Of a stretch of 64,000 bases of DNA, positions 22,701 through 35,800 are shown one piece after another. Location: assembly GCA_030533445.1 (NCBI GenBank), contig CM060075.1, positions 36,600,196-36,664,195 on the forward strand. Direction: 5' to 3'. A model generated the notes under the pieces. It was given only the letters and a program-made list of their open reading frames with translations. It did no database searches and had not been told where the DNA came from. Made by a program: the position numbers and the translations under genes. The number at the start of each line of letters is the position of its first letter. The stretch's first letter is position 1. Origin of the DNA: Cyprinodon diabolis. Its lineage: Eukaryota > Chordata > Actinopteri > Cyprinodontiformes > Cyprinodontidae.

Positions 22701-25700
22701 GCCGCCAACGCCAGCCGCGCAACGCTGCAGAAACGCACGGCAGGTATTGCACCAGAACCCGACAACAATCCCCAGCCCAGATGGCAAAATGGCACTTACT
22801 ATTTTGGATGAGTGGATCGAGCACACCAGCCACTCGGGCAGCCGACACACGGTAAGGAAACAAAGCACACGCACCCCGCAGCGGACTGCTCAGCTTTAAA
22901 GCTATCTGCCCCGCCCCCAATCAGTCACTACACCTGGTGTGTGTAGTTGGGAGGGTGGAACACCATCCCACCACATTCTACCCCCCTGTGTTGCATCGTC
23001 GCCCCGACGATGAATCTACAAACCTCAGCACCAAGGACGAAAAACTGCTAATTGGGAGTTGGAGACTGGCTGACTAGATCCTGCAGTATGACCCACAGGT
23101 CGAGGAAGGTGATGGACATTCGAGTGCTGACCAGCCCCAAAACGAACAGTGCGACGCAAGGGTAGAGGAGCTGTCCCAGAAGTTTGAGCAGGGTGACCAT
23201 GTCCTGAAGCGACCTGTGGAGCTGCAGAGGTGGATGGTACTGAAGTATCGGGGACCAATAAGCACAAATCATCCTCCAAAGAGTCATCCAGTCCCCCTGA
23301 AGGAAAGGTAGGTTTTGACTGCAGGGGTACTGGCGTAGGCTCTGGCCCAACCCGGGCTTTCAGCATGTCACGATGCACCCTTCGAGTTCTCTGCAAATCA
23401 CCCACAGGCGCCACAGTATAAACCGGCCCTCCAGCTGTTGGAGTTCTCACGACCTGATGGATAACCGGGCTAAAGAGGTCCTGGATTTTATGGCGACCTC
23501 TAGCACCATGATCGCGCAGGTAAACCAACTGTCCCTCCTGCAATGGAACCTCCCGGATGCCCTGATCATGATGCTCTTTTCTACGCCCTGCAGCTGCCAA
23601 CAAGTGATCCTGAGCATGACGGAACGCCATAGTTAACCTGGTCTGATGCTCAGCCAGCCAGTCCACCACTTCACCTGGTGCAGGGTCCCGAATGCGACCC
23701 AACAAGAAATCCACAGGCAGTTGAGGTTTACGGCCAAACATAAGAAAAAACGGAGACTCGCCAGTGCTCTGATGAGGGGTAGTGTTATAACAGAAGAGTA
23801 CTTGTGGAAGACAGGAAGCCCAATCCCGCTTCCTAGATGTTGGTAAAGTGCGCAGCAGATTATGAAGTGTTCGATTAAAGCGCTCACACTGCCCGTTTCC
23901 AGCAGGGTGGTAAGGGGTAGTGCGCGACTTTTTAACCCCATACAGGTTACAGAGCTGCTGAATTAACGCACTCTCAAAACTCCGACCCTGATCTGAATGA
24001 ATGCGACTTGGAATCACACACAAATCTAAACACACACAAATCTAAACACACACAAATCTAAAGAACCATTCAGTGAGCAAAATCTGGGCAACAGTGGCTG
24101 CCTTCTGATCCCGAGTTGGAACAGCAATGGTGTACTTACTAAATACATCAGTAACTACAAGAACATTTTCCAGGCCATTTTGTGAAGGCTCCAACATGGT
24201 AAAATCCATGGCAACAATCTCGTTTGGCTGAGAAGCCAACAGATGACTCATGAAAGTGCCAGAGCTAGATGGTACATTTTTAGCAACCTGGCACCGTTGA
24301 CACTCTTGTACCCACTGTTTGATGTCATTAGACATCCCCGGCCAGTAACAGCGCTGCCGTACCATCTCTGTGGTGCGCTCCACACCCTGGTGTCCATGCT
24401 CTTGATGTAATTGAGTCAGAACATCCGGTTTAAGAACTGACGGCAAAACCAGTTGTAAGACCTCCTCACCACCATCTGACCGATGGACCCGACGGTACAC
24501 CACACCATCTCTCTCCACGAGACGACCCCACTGTCTCAAAAGAACCAAGGATAATTTGGGAAAGCGCTGCCTCTCCTCAGGAGTAGGATAAACCTGCCTC
24601 CTCCAAAAACCCAAAATGTCCTTCAGGAGAGGATCAGCTTCCTGCAAAGCACAAAGATCAGACACAGAATGAGACGGCAAAACAGTCACCATAGATTGGG
24701 TTACCGACAATGGAGCAGGAATTGGGGCACACTGAAGAGCCTCTGGAACAGAGGTACATGACAAGAGTTCTGCCAGGCTGGCTCCTGATGTTGGTTGGCG
24801 GGAAAGCGCATCAGCATTAGTATTGCTGCGTCCAGAACGATACTTAATATCGAAATCAAAAGCAGCAAGTTGCGCAACCCAACGGTGCTCCATGGCACCA
24901 AGCTTGGCCGACTGAAGATAACTCAACGGGTTGTTATCTGTGTAAACTATACACCGGTGGCCCAAGAGATACTCCCGGAACTTCTCAGTCATGGCCCATT
25001 TTAATGCCAGAAACTCCAACTTCATAGAGCTATAATTGGCCATGTTACGCTCCGAAGGTTTAAGACCTCGACTGGCATATGCAATGGGCCTCACTCCATC
25101 CTCTGTTTCCTGTGACAGTACTGCCCCAAGTCCACTGTGACTGGCATCAGTCTCTAGAATGAAGGGACGTGAAAAATCAGCATATGCCAACACTGGTGCA
25201 GATGTTAATTTAACTTTTAAGGCCTCAAAGCTCTCCTCACACTCTGATGTCCAAGTAGATTGAAAAGCCTGGCCAGACCCCTTCCTGGGCTTTGTGCCCA
25301 CTTGTTGTGCCACCAGCCTATGAAGCGGACCCGCTAGCCTAGCAAAACCCTCCACAAAGCGCCTGTAATAACTTGCAAAGCCCAAAAAGGAGCGAAGCTC
25401 TGAAACATGTATGGGACGTGGCCATTTAGCCACAGCTTCAGTCTTGGCTGGGTCTGTAGCTACACCTTTATCTGAGATAAGGTGTCCCAAGTATTTAACC
25501 TGTCGCTTGAAAAATGAACACTTGTCAAGCTTTACCTTCAGACCTTCTCTCTGGAGCCGAGCAAGAACGGTTTCCAGGCGCTCAATGTGCTGGGAGACTG
25601 AACCTGAAAACACAATGATGTCATCCAAATACAAAAGAAGAGACTGGCACTGCTGGTCCCCAAACATCCTCTGCATTAGACGCTGAAAGGTACTAGGTGC

Positions 25701-28700
25701 ATTACAAAGCCCGAAGGGCATACGGTTCCACTCGAAGAGTCCAAATGGCGTACAAAAAGCAGTTTTTGACTTATCCTGTTCTGACACAGGAACCTGATTG
25801 TACCCACTGGCTAGATCTAGGGTGGAAAACCACTGTGCCCCAGAAAGATGGTCCAGGCTTTCCTCAATGCGAGGCAATGGGAAAGCATCTTTTCTCGTCT
25901 TGCTGTTAAGCTGACGGTAATCCACACACATACGCAGGCTGCCATCTTTCTTCCTAACAAGAACGATGGGAGAGGCATAAGGACTGCTGCTTTCCCTTAT
26001 TACCTGGTTCTGTAGGAGCTGATTAATGTGTGACTTGGCAGCCTCGTACTCTGAGGGAGGGATACGTCGGTACCTCTGCCGGACCGGGACCTCATCCAAC
26101 AGGGGAATGTCATGGGACACCAGATTAGTGCACCCCAAGTCACCTTCATGAGCTGAAAAGACAGAGCTGTACTTCTGTAGAAGTGACTGGACCTGCCTTT
26201 GTTCAGTTTCTGTCAGTGCAGACAAATCAACAGAATCAAGCAAACTCTGTTCTGGACAAAGAGCGACCAGAGAAGAAACTGTAGCACAGGGTCTTATTTC
26301 TGTCACATCACGGGGCAGGCTAACCACTTCGGTTCGACTCAACAAACCAAGGTGAGTTCGGGGATAGAGTACAACATCTGTAGTTCCAAAATTTAGGACA
26401 GGAACATAAGCAGTACCGTGCACAGCCTGAATGAGACATGGAGAGGCTACTAAGCCAGCTGGTAAGCCGGACTCTGGAGGCTCAAACAATAAAACCTGAC
26501 CAGCAAGTTGTTCAGGGCAGGTTGCAGCTACAAATTTCATAACCCCACCAGTTATCCTCACTGGTCGAGGGCCCCGGACCCTAACAGCACCAGTCAACTG
26601 TGTTGGGGACTTAGCTGCTGCTTGATGACACTGCTGCAGGGCCTCCACAACTGGACCAGGAGACTGTGTTACTGAAGGTAAATCAAAGAAAGAGCCTCCG
26701 TGTGCCCCAAAAAGTTCTTGGTAGACACGATTAATTATGTTCATTCCCAAAATGCCAGGAACAGAAGAACCAACATTAGTGGGGTCCTTCACAACCAGAA
26801 TTCCACAATGAGGAAGCACTTTGTTACACAGAGTGACATCCAACTCTAAATAGCCAATGTATGGGATGGAAAGACCATTGGCTGCCCGAAGCTGCAGCCA
26901 GTGACATGACTGAAGGCCATCATGCCCCAATGATGCAAAATGTTCCTGAAAACAGCTCTCGGTGATTGTCGACACCATGGAACCTGTATCTACTAAACAA
27001 GTAACAGAGACACCACTCATGACGACATCCATGACTGGGCAGGATGCCAACAATTTTGACGCGGCTGCTGTTTGCGAGCCTGCTATTCCCCCACCTGAGT
27101 TGTGGCTCAACAGCTCAGTGGGTGCTAGTTTTCCGCCTGGTTAACATTAGCTGGCCTTGCCACAGAGTTAACCCGGGCACGAACCCGCTCCCCATCACAC
27201 TCTCTGGCAAAGTGACCCGGCTGTTGGCACCTGTGGCAGACCACAGAACCTGGACGAGGATGCCGCACCTGTGGTAAAGAGGTCTGCAGAGAAGCAATAC
27301 ACTGGGTGAGTTGGTTAATCTGTTCTTGTTGCTGTTTTAGAAGTTCCCTTAACTCACTAAACTCAGAACAGGCAGCAGTAGGTGGAGTTAGCCGAGAACT
27401 GCCATACACCCTGTACTGCAGCCCATATGTAGAAGGGAGAGAATGACTACGCTCCCTAGCGCCACCTGGAAACCCTTGCCTCTCCCACCGAATTGCCTCC
27501 CCACGCACATCCAACAAGGTGGCAGTGGGATGACCCCGAACATACTGCTTAAGTTCCCGGCGGAGAGCACTATCCAACACATGTTCTACAAACTGGTCAC
27601 GCAGCAGAATATCAGCATTCAACAACCCATCAGGAGCATTCTGCTTAACTGGTTCCATAAGGGCCATCAATGCTAGGGAAAACTGCAACAGTGTTTCCTC
27701 CTCTTGCTGCTTCCTAGAAAAAAATGCATGCTGAAGAGTTACATAGGACTCGGTGCAACCATACAACTCCCTCAAAATAGCCAAGATCTTAGCTGGATCA
27801 TTCCTCTCTGCACTGGTGCGGTACTTTATTTCCTCCCTTGCTTCCCCCTCTAGATGATCAAAAAGGAAGAAAGCCTGGTCTGCCGTTGACAAATGGTGGG
27901 CCCGAATACATGATTGGGCCTCCTCGATCCACTCACCAATCCCAATGCCAGTCCTACCACCGAACATGGGACATCGCCGGTCCCTGGGCACAACCACCAA
28001 CCGCTCAGCAACCACAGCGCCAGCAGGCATGACACCACCAGCCACAGCTGGGGAAGGAGCAGCGCTCAGCGAACCTCCAACCGTTACATTCTGCCGACCA
28101 ACTCCATCCGCCGGGCGGCCTGCCACCTCCTCCATACCTACAGGGGAAGACTACCAAAAGGAAACACGAGAAAGAAAACAAACAAACAAAAGAAACAGTG
28201 AAAATAAATCCTGAACCCACAGTTAAGTCTTCCTTGGATAGCTACTGCTGTCTTGTCTTACAACATCATGAATAAAAACACGGCTAAGACCCTAAACACA
28301 CACAAAAAAAAAAATAAAATAAAAAACAAAGACAAGTCCGTGCTCAATGGTGAGTCCTACCAGCAACGCCAAATGTGACCAGCAGAGGAGGTAGATCTTT
28401 TTAGGCAAGACGCACCAGAGCCCGGAGTAGTCTCCAATGATTTATTAACAAATTTCATTAAAACATTTTTCTTTTAAAACATGGCCTCGGGCCCACTACT
28501 CAGCCCCTAGAAGGAAAAGGCATCAAAAATAAGGACAATTTAAATTATTCCCAAAAAAATGAATGAACAAACAAATCATGCAATGCAAAAGAAAACAAAT
28601 TAGTAAATCAAAACAAAGGAAAGCAAACAAATTAGTAATTTAAATAATAAGCAAACAAACGGCAAAGAAAAGAACACAACCACTGCAAACGATGGGACAA

Positions 28701-29810
28701 ACTGTCGTTGTCCGACTTCTAATGTCTTTTCACGGGGCCAGAGGAGTCGTGCCCCGCTCGTTCCGCCAGCCCAAGCGTCAGCAGGCTCCGCCGAGAGCGG
28801 CCCAAACAAAACCGGCAAGACAGACAAGACAGCAGGAGCGTCCAAGCGCTGCAACTCCGGAAGAATCCTAAATTAGAAAACTCGTTAACGGTGGATTCAG
28901 GTAAGAGTAAATTAAATTCTAAACCGGTAGCTTACCCAGATGTGGTGACACAGCCGACCAGGGAGGGAGCGGATCAGCAGGCGAGGGCCGGACGGAAGCC
29001 GCTCGCCGCACCAACCTCCAACTGCAGCCGCCAACGCCAGCCGCGCAACGCTGCAGAAACGCACGGCAGGTATTGCACCAGAACCCGACAACAATCCCCA
29101 GCCCAGATGGCAAAATGGCACTTACTATTTTGGATGAGTGGATCGAGCACACCAGCCACTCGGGCAGCCGACACACGGTAAGGAAACAAAGCACACGCAC
29201 CCCGCAGCGGACTGCTCAGCTTTAAAGCTATCTGCCCCGCCCCCAATCAGTCACTACACCTGGTGTGTGTAGTTGGGAGGGTGGAACACCATCCCACCAC
29301 ACTTATATATTAAAAAGAAAACTAACACCGTTTATTTAAATGATTGGATCCAAACTATTGGTTATTCACCAACGAGGAAGCAGATTTCTCATCTCCATCA
29401 AAATATTTATTTTATACCGAGGGACTTAAAGTTTAATCAAATCCATTCAAAAGAAACTTCTTATTACAGGAATGAAAAGAGATGCTGAGTTTGGGAGTAG
29501 AGAACAAGTTCATTCAAAAAAAGCAGTTTTGAATTATCCTTATCCCCGTTACAAAAATCTACAAAAATATATATATATATTTGGGCAGAAACTGAACATC
29601 TGCTGGATGATGGTGGGATTTTTTTAATATGTCATATTAAATTAAGCGCTCACAGGGTTCATACAGGAATGAGTGACTCTAATTTAATGCTATTTTAATG
29701 CTATTAGAAATGATTGTAATGGCATCAACAAGAACCATGAACACAAGTTATTAGTGTACATGAAATATGAAGGAGCTGTAAGCACAGTTCCATGACTCCT
29801 GTATGTATGT

Positions 29811-29861
<51 letters not shown>

Positions 29862-32800
29862 CGTATATATATATCCTCTAGCTTTTTCTCCGCCTGGAGC
29901 TTCCTTTCCGAACATACGGCTTTATGATCAGTTCCACGCAAATTAATAGCGATATAATATATCTGACGAAATTGTTTTTATAAACATTTTTATTAAAGAA
30001 TCATAAATGCCACGATAAACATATTTAATTAATTTTAGTGCCAATTAAGGCCTTGATTTAAAAAAACAATTATGAATTGTAATTATTTTTAATGATCCGC
30101 GGAAACCCTGGTTCATCTCGCGCATGCCCTCTACAATCTCCAAGGAACTCAGAGCGGAGGGGACGGGAGCCACAGCGGAGGCTGTAGGCTTTGCTTTGTG
30201 CAGGCGGTCTGGAGCGCAGCGGGGCAGAGCGGAGCGGAGCGCTGACGGAGTATGTGGGATTTCAGGGTTAGACCCTTCTCAAGTCCGGCTTCAGCTCTCC
30301 ATGTCCGGTCTCTGTCTTCCCATGTCCAGTCTCTGTCTTCCCATGTCCAGTGTCTCTCTCCTCCAACCAAACAGCTGCCTTTTTTATCAGTGTCCCTGCA
30401 CGCTGCTTGGCTGATGGGGAACACCTGTGCCGCTGCTGTGGGCGTGTCCAGGTGTGAGTGATAATGTGACAACATTCAATAAACTTGACAAAAAGGCCAC
30501 ATTACCACAAACACCCACAGTTTTTTTGCCAGAAAGATGAGTTTGTCCACTTTGTCTGGTTTAAGGGCTGCCCTTTGGCATGTGACAATATTGCCTCCAG
30601 TGCTAAACACACACTCAGAGGGAGAACTTGTTGCAGGGATGCAAAGATATTTCCGAGCAAGTTGACTCAATTTTGGAAAGTTGACTTCATGAGCCTTCCA
30701 CCATGCAAATGGATCCATTTCACCATCCACATTTGGTGTGGACAAGTAGGACTGCAATTCCCTTCAATCAGCTCTCTCAATGTCGGCTGTTCTTCAGCTT
30801 CAGCAGATGTTGAGGGAACTTCTAAAGTCTTAAGAAAGCTGGCCAAAGACTTCCTTGCTTTCTTTGCTGGTTGTGTTTCTGGTGCTTGGTTTTGTGATGT
30901 GGAGGTAGACGGCACTGGGCGCTCTGATTCGGGAGTCAGTAGTGACTCAAGCTCAGTCACAGCTCTGCTCAGTCTTTGCTCTTTCTCTGTGGGGTTAATG
31001 TACTGGGTTTTAAATCTGGGGTCAACAAGTGATGCTATGTCCAACAGAGCATCAGTGGCAGGGTCCTGGTACTTTTCTGTGAGGTACTTATCAATGGTTG
31101 TTTTTATTTGTGCTGTCAGCTCTGATTATTTGTCCTCTGGTTTCAGAAGATTGTTTAGTAGATGCAGGACAGGCTTCCCATAAGAGAAAATCACATAATC
31201 CTGAAAGTGCATCGATGAATTCTCAAAGCGGTCCAAGGGCTTTTTTTATTGAGTCCATGACATCGAGTCAGTTGGCAGCCACATGTTTTCTTTTTTTGTC
31301 TGACTTTAGGACTTGAGAGATCGCTTTTTCCTGTTCAAGTATTCTCTTGATCATCGCCGATCTGGAACCCTATCGAGTTGGTGATTCTGCTTTCAGCTTC
31401 AGCTGAGGTAGTTTCATGCTTGCTTGGGCTTCCATGAGGGCTCGTTTGTTTTTCCAACAAAAGGAAAACGTGCTGACCACTTTCTTGCAAACTGAAGTCA
31501 CTCTTTCAATCCGTGGATCCCTGGAACCATTTTCTGAAACAATTTATTTAAAAAAATAATAAAGAATTTCAGGCAGCTTCTGCTTTTTATGTTACTAATC
31601 TTAGACATATGTTAAAATATGTCTTACTTTATTAATAACTAAAATAAAACATTTTAATTTATTAATCACCAACTTACCAACTGTAAGATGTAATCTGTGG
31701 CCAAAGCACTGCAGTCGTGTCCAGCCATTCAGATTCAGGGCTTTCACCATGTTTGATCCACTGTCTATTGTCATTGAAGTAATTTTTTCTTCTTTAAGAT
31801 CCCACATTTCAAGACACTCTCTCAGTCCCGCTGCGATATTCTCACTAGTGTGGTCCTCAGGAAAATAGACTGCATTACATAGCTCCCAGTTGCTGAAGAA
31901 ATGTATGGTTAAGCCTAAATACGGCTCTGACGTGCGGCTGGACCAGAGGTCGCTTGTGGTGGCAAAGAACTGCTCATGTTTAATATTTTCTCTCTGCATT
32001 CAGCATACACACGTGGAATAGCGGTGTTTGAAAAATACTTGCGACTGGGCAACTCGTAGCGTGGATACAAAATGTTTAACATTTTATTAAAATCCACTCC
32101 TTCTACAGTTCGTAGAGGACATGAATCTTTCACCAAGTGAAACGTCACCACCTCTGTCACGCTGTTCCACCGTTTACCGCCTTTATCGTAGGGAGTAAGT
32201 TTTGTAAATGAATCTGTTAACGTTTGCTGCTTGGGAGAAGGACTGGACGCTGCTGCTGAAGCCGCAGTCGGCTTTTTAGCTTTAGCCACCTGGCTCTCAA
32301 TATACTGCTTAGGATGCCTTCGTTTCAGATGATTAAACAGGTTGGTTGTGTTGCCCGTCACTTGCCTTGACGCTCTCCTTGCAGACTTTGCATGTAATGT
32401 TTTTTTTGTTCTTTATCGTCAAGTGAAGCCAAACCAGTTCCATATGATGGACGAAGAATTTCTTTTCCGAACAAAATCCTCGCTTTCAGCTGCTGCCATG
32501 CCTCCCGCTTGTTGTAGCTACCTTGGCCTACGCACATGGGGGGAGGGGCCTTAACTAATTTTCAAACTACCGGACGAACGTCAAACCCTCGGATTATATT
32601 CTAGCTGTAAAGGTTTTTTTTGGTTGCATGTAAATGTGGTCAGTGGCAGAAATACAGCAGCACTGCAGTTTTGTGGATCCTGATAAAACGGTCTCTTAAT
32701 AATGACAGATCGTCAGAGGCGTACAGTAGATCGTAACACGGTCTTAAATCGTCATATCGCCCACCCCTACCATGTTCTCAGTATTGAGCTGACCTCTCAG

Positions 32801-35800
32801 AAATGGCCTTATTTGTTGCAGGGGTCTGGCTGTAGCTGCTTTCCTTCTCCATAGCTGCCATTAGCCTGTGGTATTCCAAGGTGTATTACTGTCATGTTTA
32901 GAAAAGATTGACTCTGAATTAGAGCAACCATGGTGACAGATAAATAGTTTGTGGAAGTTTTTTTGATAAGGTGCTGGCCGGTTGATCGTGTCTAGTTCTG
33001 CTGGGAAGGAAGAGAGCACTGGTGAGCAACATGCTGAATGAGAAGAGTGGAGGAGGTTAAATTCACAGAGGCTGAGGCTTGGCTTGACCCAGGGAGGGTG
33101 GTTTACGGGGTCCAGAATTCGGTGGTTATCTATTTTGTGCAGATGGTGTTGGAGGGTGGACTGGCAGGTGAGCTCAGGTAGGAGGACCAAAGCAGACTGG
33201 TGATCAAAGGTTTCTTTGATACCTAAGGAGTCCAGGATTGGAGGTCCTCAGGCTTGGATCAATGGTTTATAGAAAGGAAACAGAGACACAGAATTTAGCA
33301 ATAGCTTAGAGGTTACTCGGAATAAAGTTGGTCAGTCTAATACCACGCTGGAAGTGAGAAAGAACTAATGCCTTCCTCCTGGTTTCCACTCCTTAAGAAA
33401 GGCTCTAATTAGCGGTGATGGGGATCTGCACGACATTTCTGATCAATTTGTCTGTGAAAGGGTAAAAAAAGATCTTTCATAGCATCATTGTTGTTATTTA
33501 ACCTTTAAATTAGCAGTTTTCATTAAAACCAGACAACTTTTTTTAAGAAGTAGAATGAAGTCAAATAATGATTTCCATACTTGTTTTGATTTCTCCATTG
33601 CTACAGTTTAGAGGACAGGGACAGAAAGTCATAAAAAAAAAGCTGAGACACTATTGCATGACCTTAGGCTCTAAAATTGTCCAGTGAGATTAAACTGAAA
33701 CTAAAGAGGAAAGAAGGGCAGAGAAAATGCTGTTGGAAGAGATTATAAATGACTCATAATTAGTGGGTGGATTTATTTTTCCCTGATTAAACAACATAAT
33801 CTGGTGTTGAAGAGGTTTCACTATTCCAGTTTGTCTCATTTGATTGTACTTCTAAATGAACAGACAAATCAAATAGTAACTCTGGTATTAGTGGCCGTTG
33901 TCCTTTAAGCCACCTTCTCACCACATGGTGGTACTATTGGGTTAAGGACTAAAGTCTCTGATCTATGACTTTGATTTTAATGTACAGTAATGAGGATTAC
34001 AGGTCAGGTCAGTAAATAGGTAGATATAAGTAGGTAAACATTTGATATTCCCAGCCAGTGGAGTACTATTGGTTAGAAACATCTGTTTATAATATATTTA
34101 TGCTTCTCCAACTGAACTGAATATCAGTTAATTTCAGGTCAAAACCAGCTGAAGGTTTTTCCAACACTTTATTCTATTATTGTAAAACTAACAATATAAC
34201 AAAAACATTTGTGGTTGTTCAAATTGGACAGATATTAAGTTTTAATTAGAATTTTTTTTTTAGAATCGTTAGGTTTTTTAAAATGTTTATAGAGTACATC
34301 AATCAGTTAATGATTGTCTAGCAGTACAAGCTCAGCAGCAACAGCAATGCAGTGTAACAGGCAGACTGGATGTTTGTCTATAAAAAGATTTTAACTTTAT
34401 GTAAAAAAAAAAGTAAGTTAACAAAGTACCTTCACTTAATCTAGACCATTCTTCTTCTGTCTTCTTGCAGTCCTGTAATGTTTCATTCAGTCCAACCAGC
34501 AGCAGTGCAGAAGGTTCATATGCAGTGCAGCTGCAGATGCAGGACTTTCCCAGAGAGGAAATCATTATGACTGATTATAGTGGTGCACAGAGTAATAAAT
34601 CTACCACTTCATATCTCAGCACTGTACCTGTTCAGTTTGTCTTCACAGGTAAAATTACACTCTTTAATTATTTTTTCCACATCCATGGTGAGCTAAGAAA
34701 ATTCCCTGTCTTTTTATTTGTATCCGAAGAAAGTCTGTCAGTAACCCTCCACAGATTAAAACATAGAATTGCATCTTGTTATGATAAAGGAAGTAAAAAT
34801 ACATCAAACTACTTTAATCAGTGACTAGACATCAGATTTATTTACAGTAACTGTAGAGTTATTTGACATAAATCTCTGAGCAGTCCATCCTAATTTAATT
34901 TCCATCAGAGGTTCATATCAGCATGTCTAACTTCATTTTCCTGCAATGTTCCAGTGGATCCTGCAGCACCATCCTGCACAGAAGGGGAATATCTGCCCAA
35001 ATTCATGCCTCCAACTCCAGAACATGGAGCTCAGTTCTTCATTGATGTTCATCAGACTCTGGAAATCACCATCAAAGCAAAAGCAACTCAGGCTTTGTAA
35101 GTAATAACTAAATATGCCATCTAACAGGAAGAGAAGGAGAAGGTTGACTCTGGAAGGAATTCCTTTCTGATAAAAACTGAATAACTTCAACCTAAACAAG
35201 CAAGATAGAATCTTAATATGAAAGGTTTATTTAAAATAAAACAACATTTTTTTTAGTTATTTGGGGATGCAAATAGGAAGTAATATGTAATTGAACGTTT
35301 TTTTTTTTTTTATCCATTACAGTTTTTCCAGTAGTAATATTTCTGGTGTGTCAAAGGAAATGATTTGTGGTTTCAGGATTTTTTTCCATTATCACCAAAC
35401 AGACTTTATATGTTTCCTGTTTGTTGAAGGACCACTGAGCTCCTGTTCAGCGGGCCGGTTGGTGTGATCAAGAATTCATCTGGTTCAGGATATTTCACCA
35501 TGAGATGGACTCCATCTGAAGACCACAATAAAGAGAGCCACCCCATCTGTTTTGTTGTTCAGGCAAAGTCTGTATCTAATCTGATGGTCACAGTGTTTTA
35601 AAATGCAAACAAAACTGTCTGAATATCTGTCATGAAAAGGTCAAACTGACATATTTTGTAGTATTTCTCTTTAAAATATTAATCATGTTATTGCATGTAA
35701 ATTGCTTAATAAGGCAGCATTCTTCAAATATAAAGATGCAACCATTGTAGAAATGCTTTAATATAATCTTACAGTGGTTAGTAATATTTTCTCACACATT

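Larger units (their letters stand above)
22048..29301 (-). mobile_element. Complete, very young Ty3/gypsy LTR retrotransposon
   Basis: Two 928-bp direct repeats (22048-22975 and 28374-29301) bound the element, with 4-bp target duplication CTTA (22044-22047 and 29302-29305). By eye the LTRs differ at one base (A versus C near 22096 and 28422). The coding strand is minus: 5' LTR at 28374-29301, primer-binding site just inside (TGGCGTTGCTGGTAGG, starting two bases after the LTR), gag, pol, then a G-rich polypurine tract (ACAGGGGGGTAGAA) next to the 3' LTR. The gene order protease, RT, RNase H, integrase is that of Ty3/gypsy. It has no envelope gene. One stop codon interrupts integrase. Confidence 0.95.
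21729..30265. mobile_element. Possible third nested element: small TIR transposon within hAT, split by gypsy
   Basis: CACATACTCCGTCAGCGCTC at about 21735 reappears inverted at about 30235-30258. The match extends to about 30 bp with imperfections and continues into related GCTCCGCT-type sequence. If these are terminal inverted repeats, a 1.3-kb non-autonomous element landed in the hAT before the gypsy element split it. No convincing target-site duplication is seen. Confidence 0.4.
20333..32769 (-). mobile_element. hAT-superfamily transposon carrying a nested gypsy element
   Basis: The left end begins TAGGGCGGGGCGACATGG. The right end, read inward, begins TAGGGGTGGGCGATATGA. Both are flanked by 8-bp copies of the target: CCATTTTC (20325-20332) and CCATGTTC (32770-32777). 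Copy C of the host segment has a single CCTTGTTC at the same point with no insert. The transposase lies on the minus strand near the right end (30476-about 32510). The span is 12.4 kb only because a 7.25-kb Ty3/gypsy element sits inside it. The transposase is broken, so the element is no longer autonomous. Confidence 0.85.

Noticed and set aside
22565..22920. Overlapping frames repeated at 28891-29246
   Set aside because: They lie inside the two LTRs and are identical because the LTRs are; there is no protein motif.
30485..31183. 232-codon plus-strand frame
   Set aside because: It is antisense to the hAT transposase, whose C-terminal motifs are clear on the minus strand.
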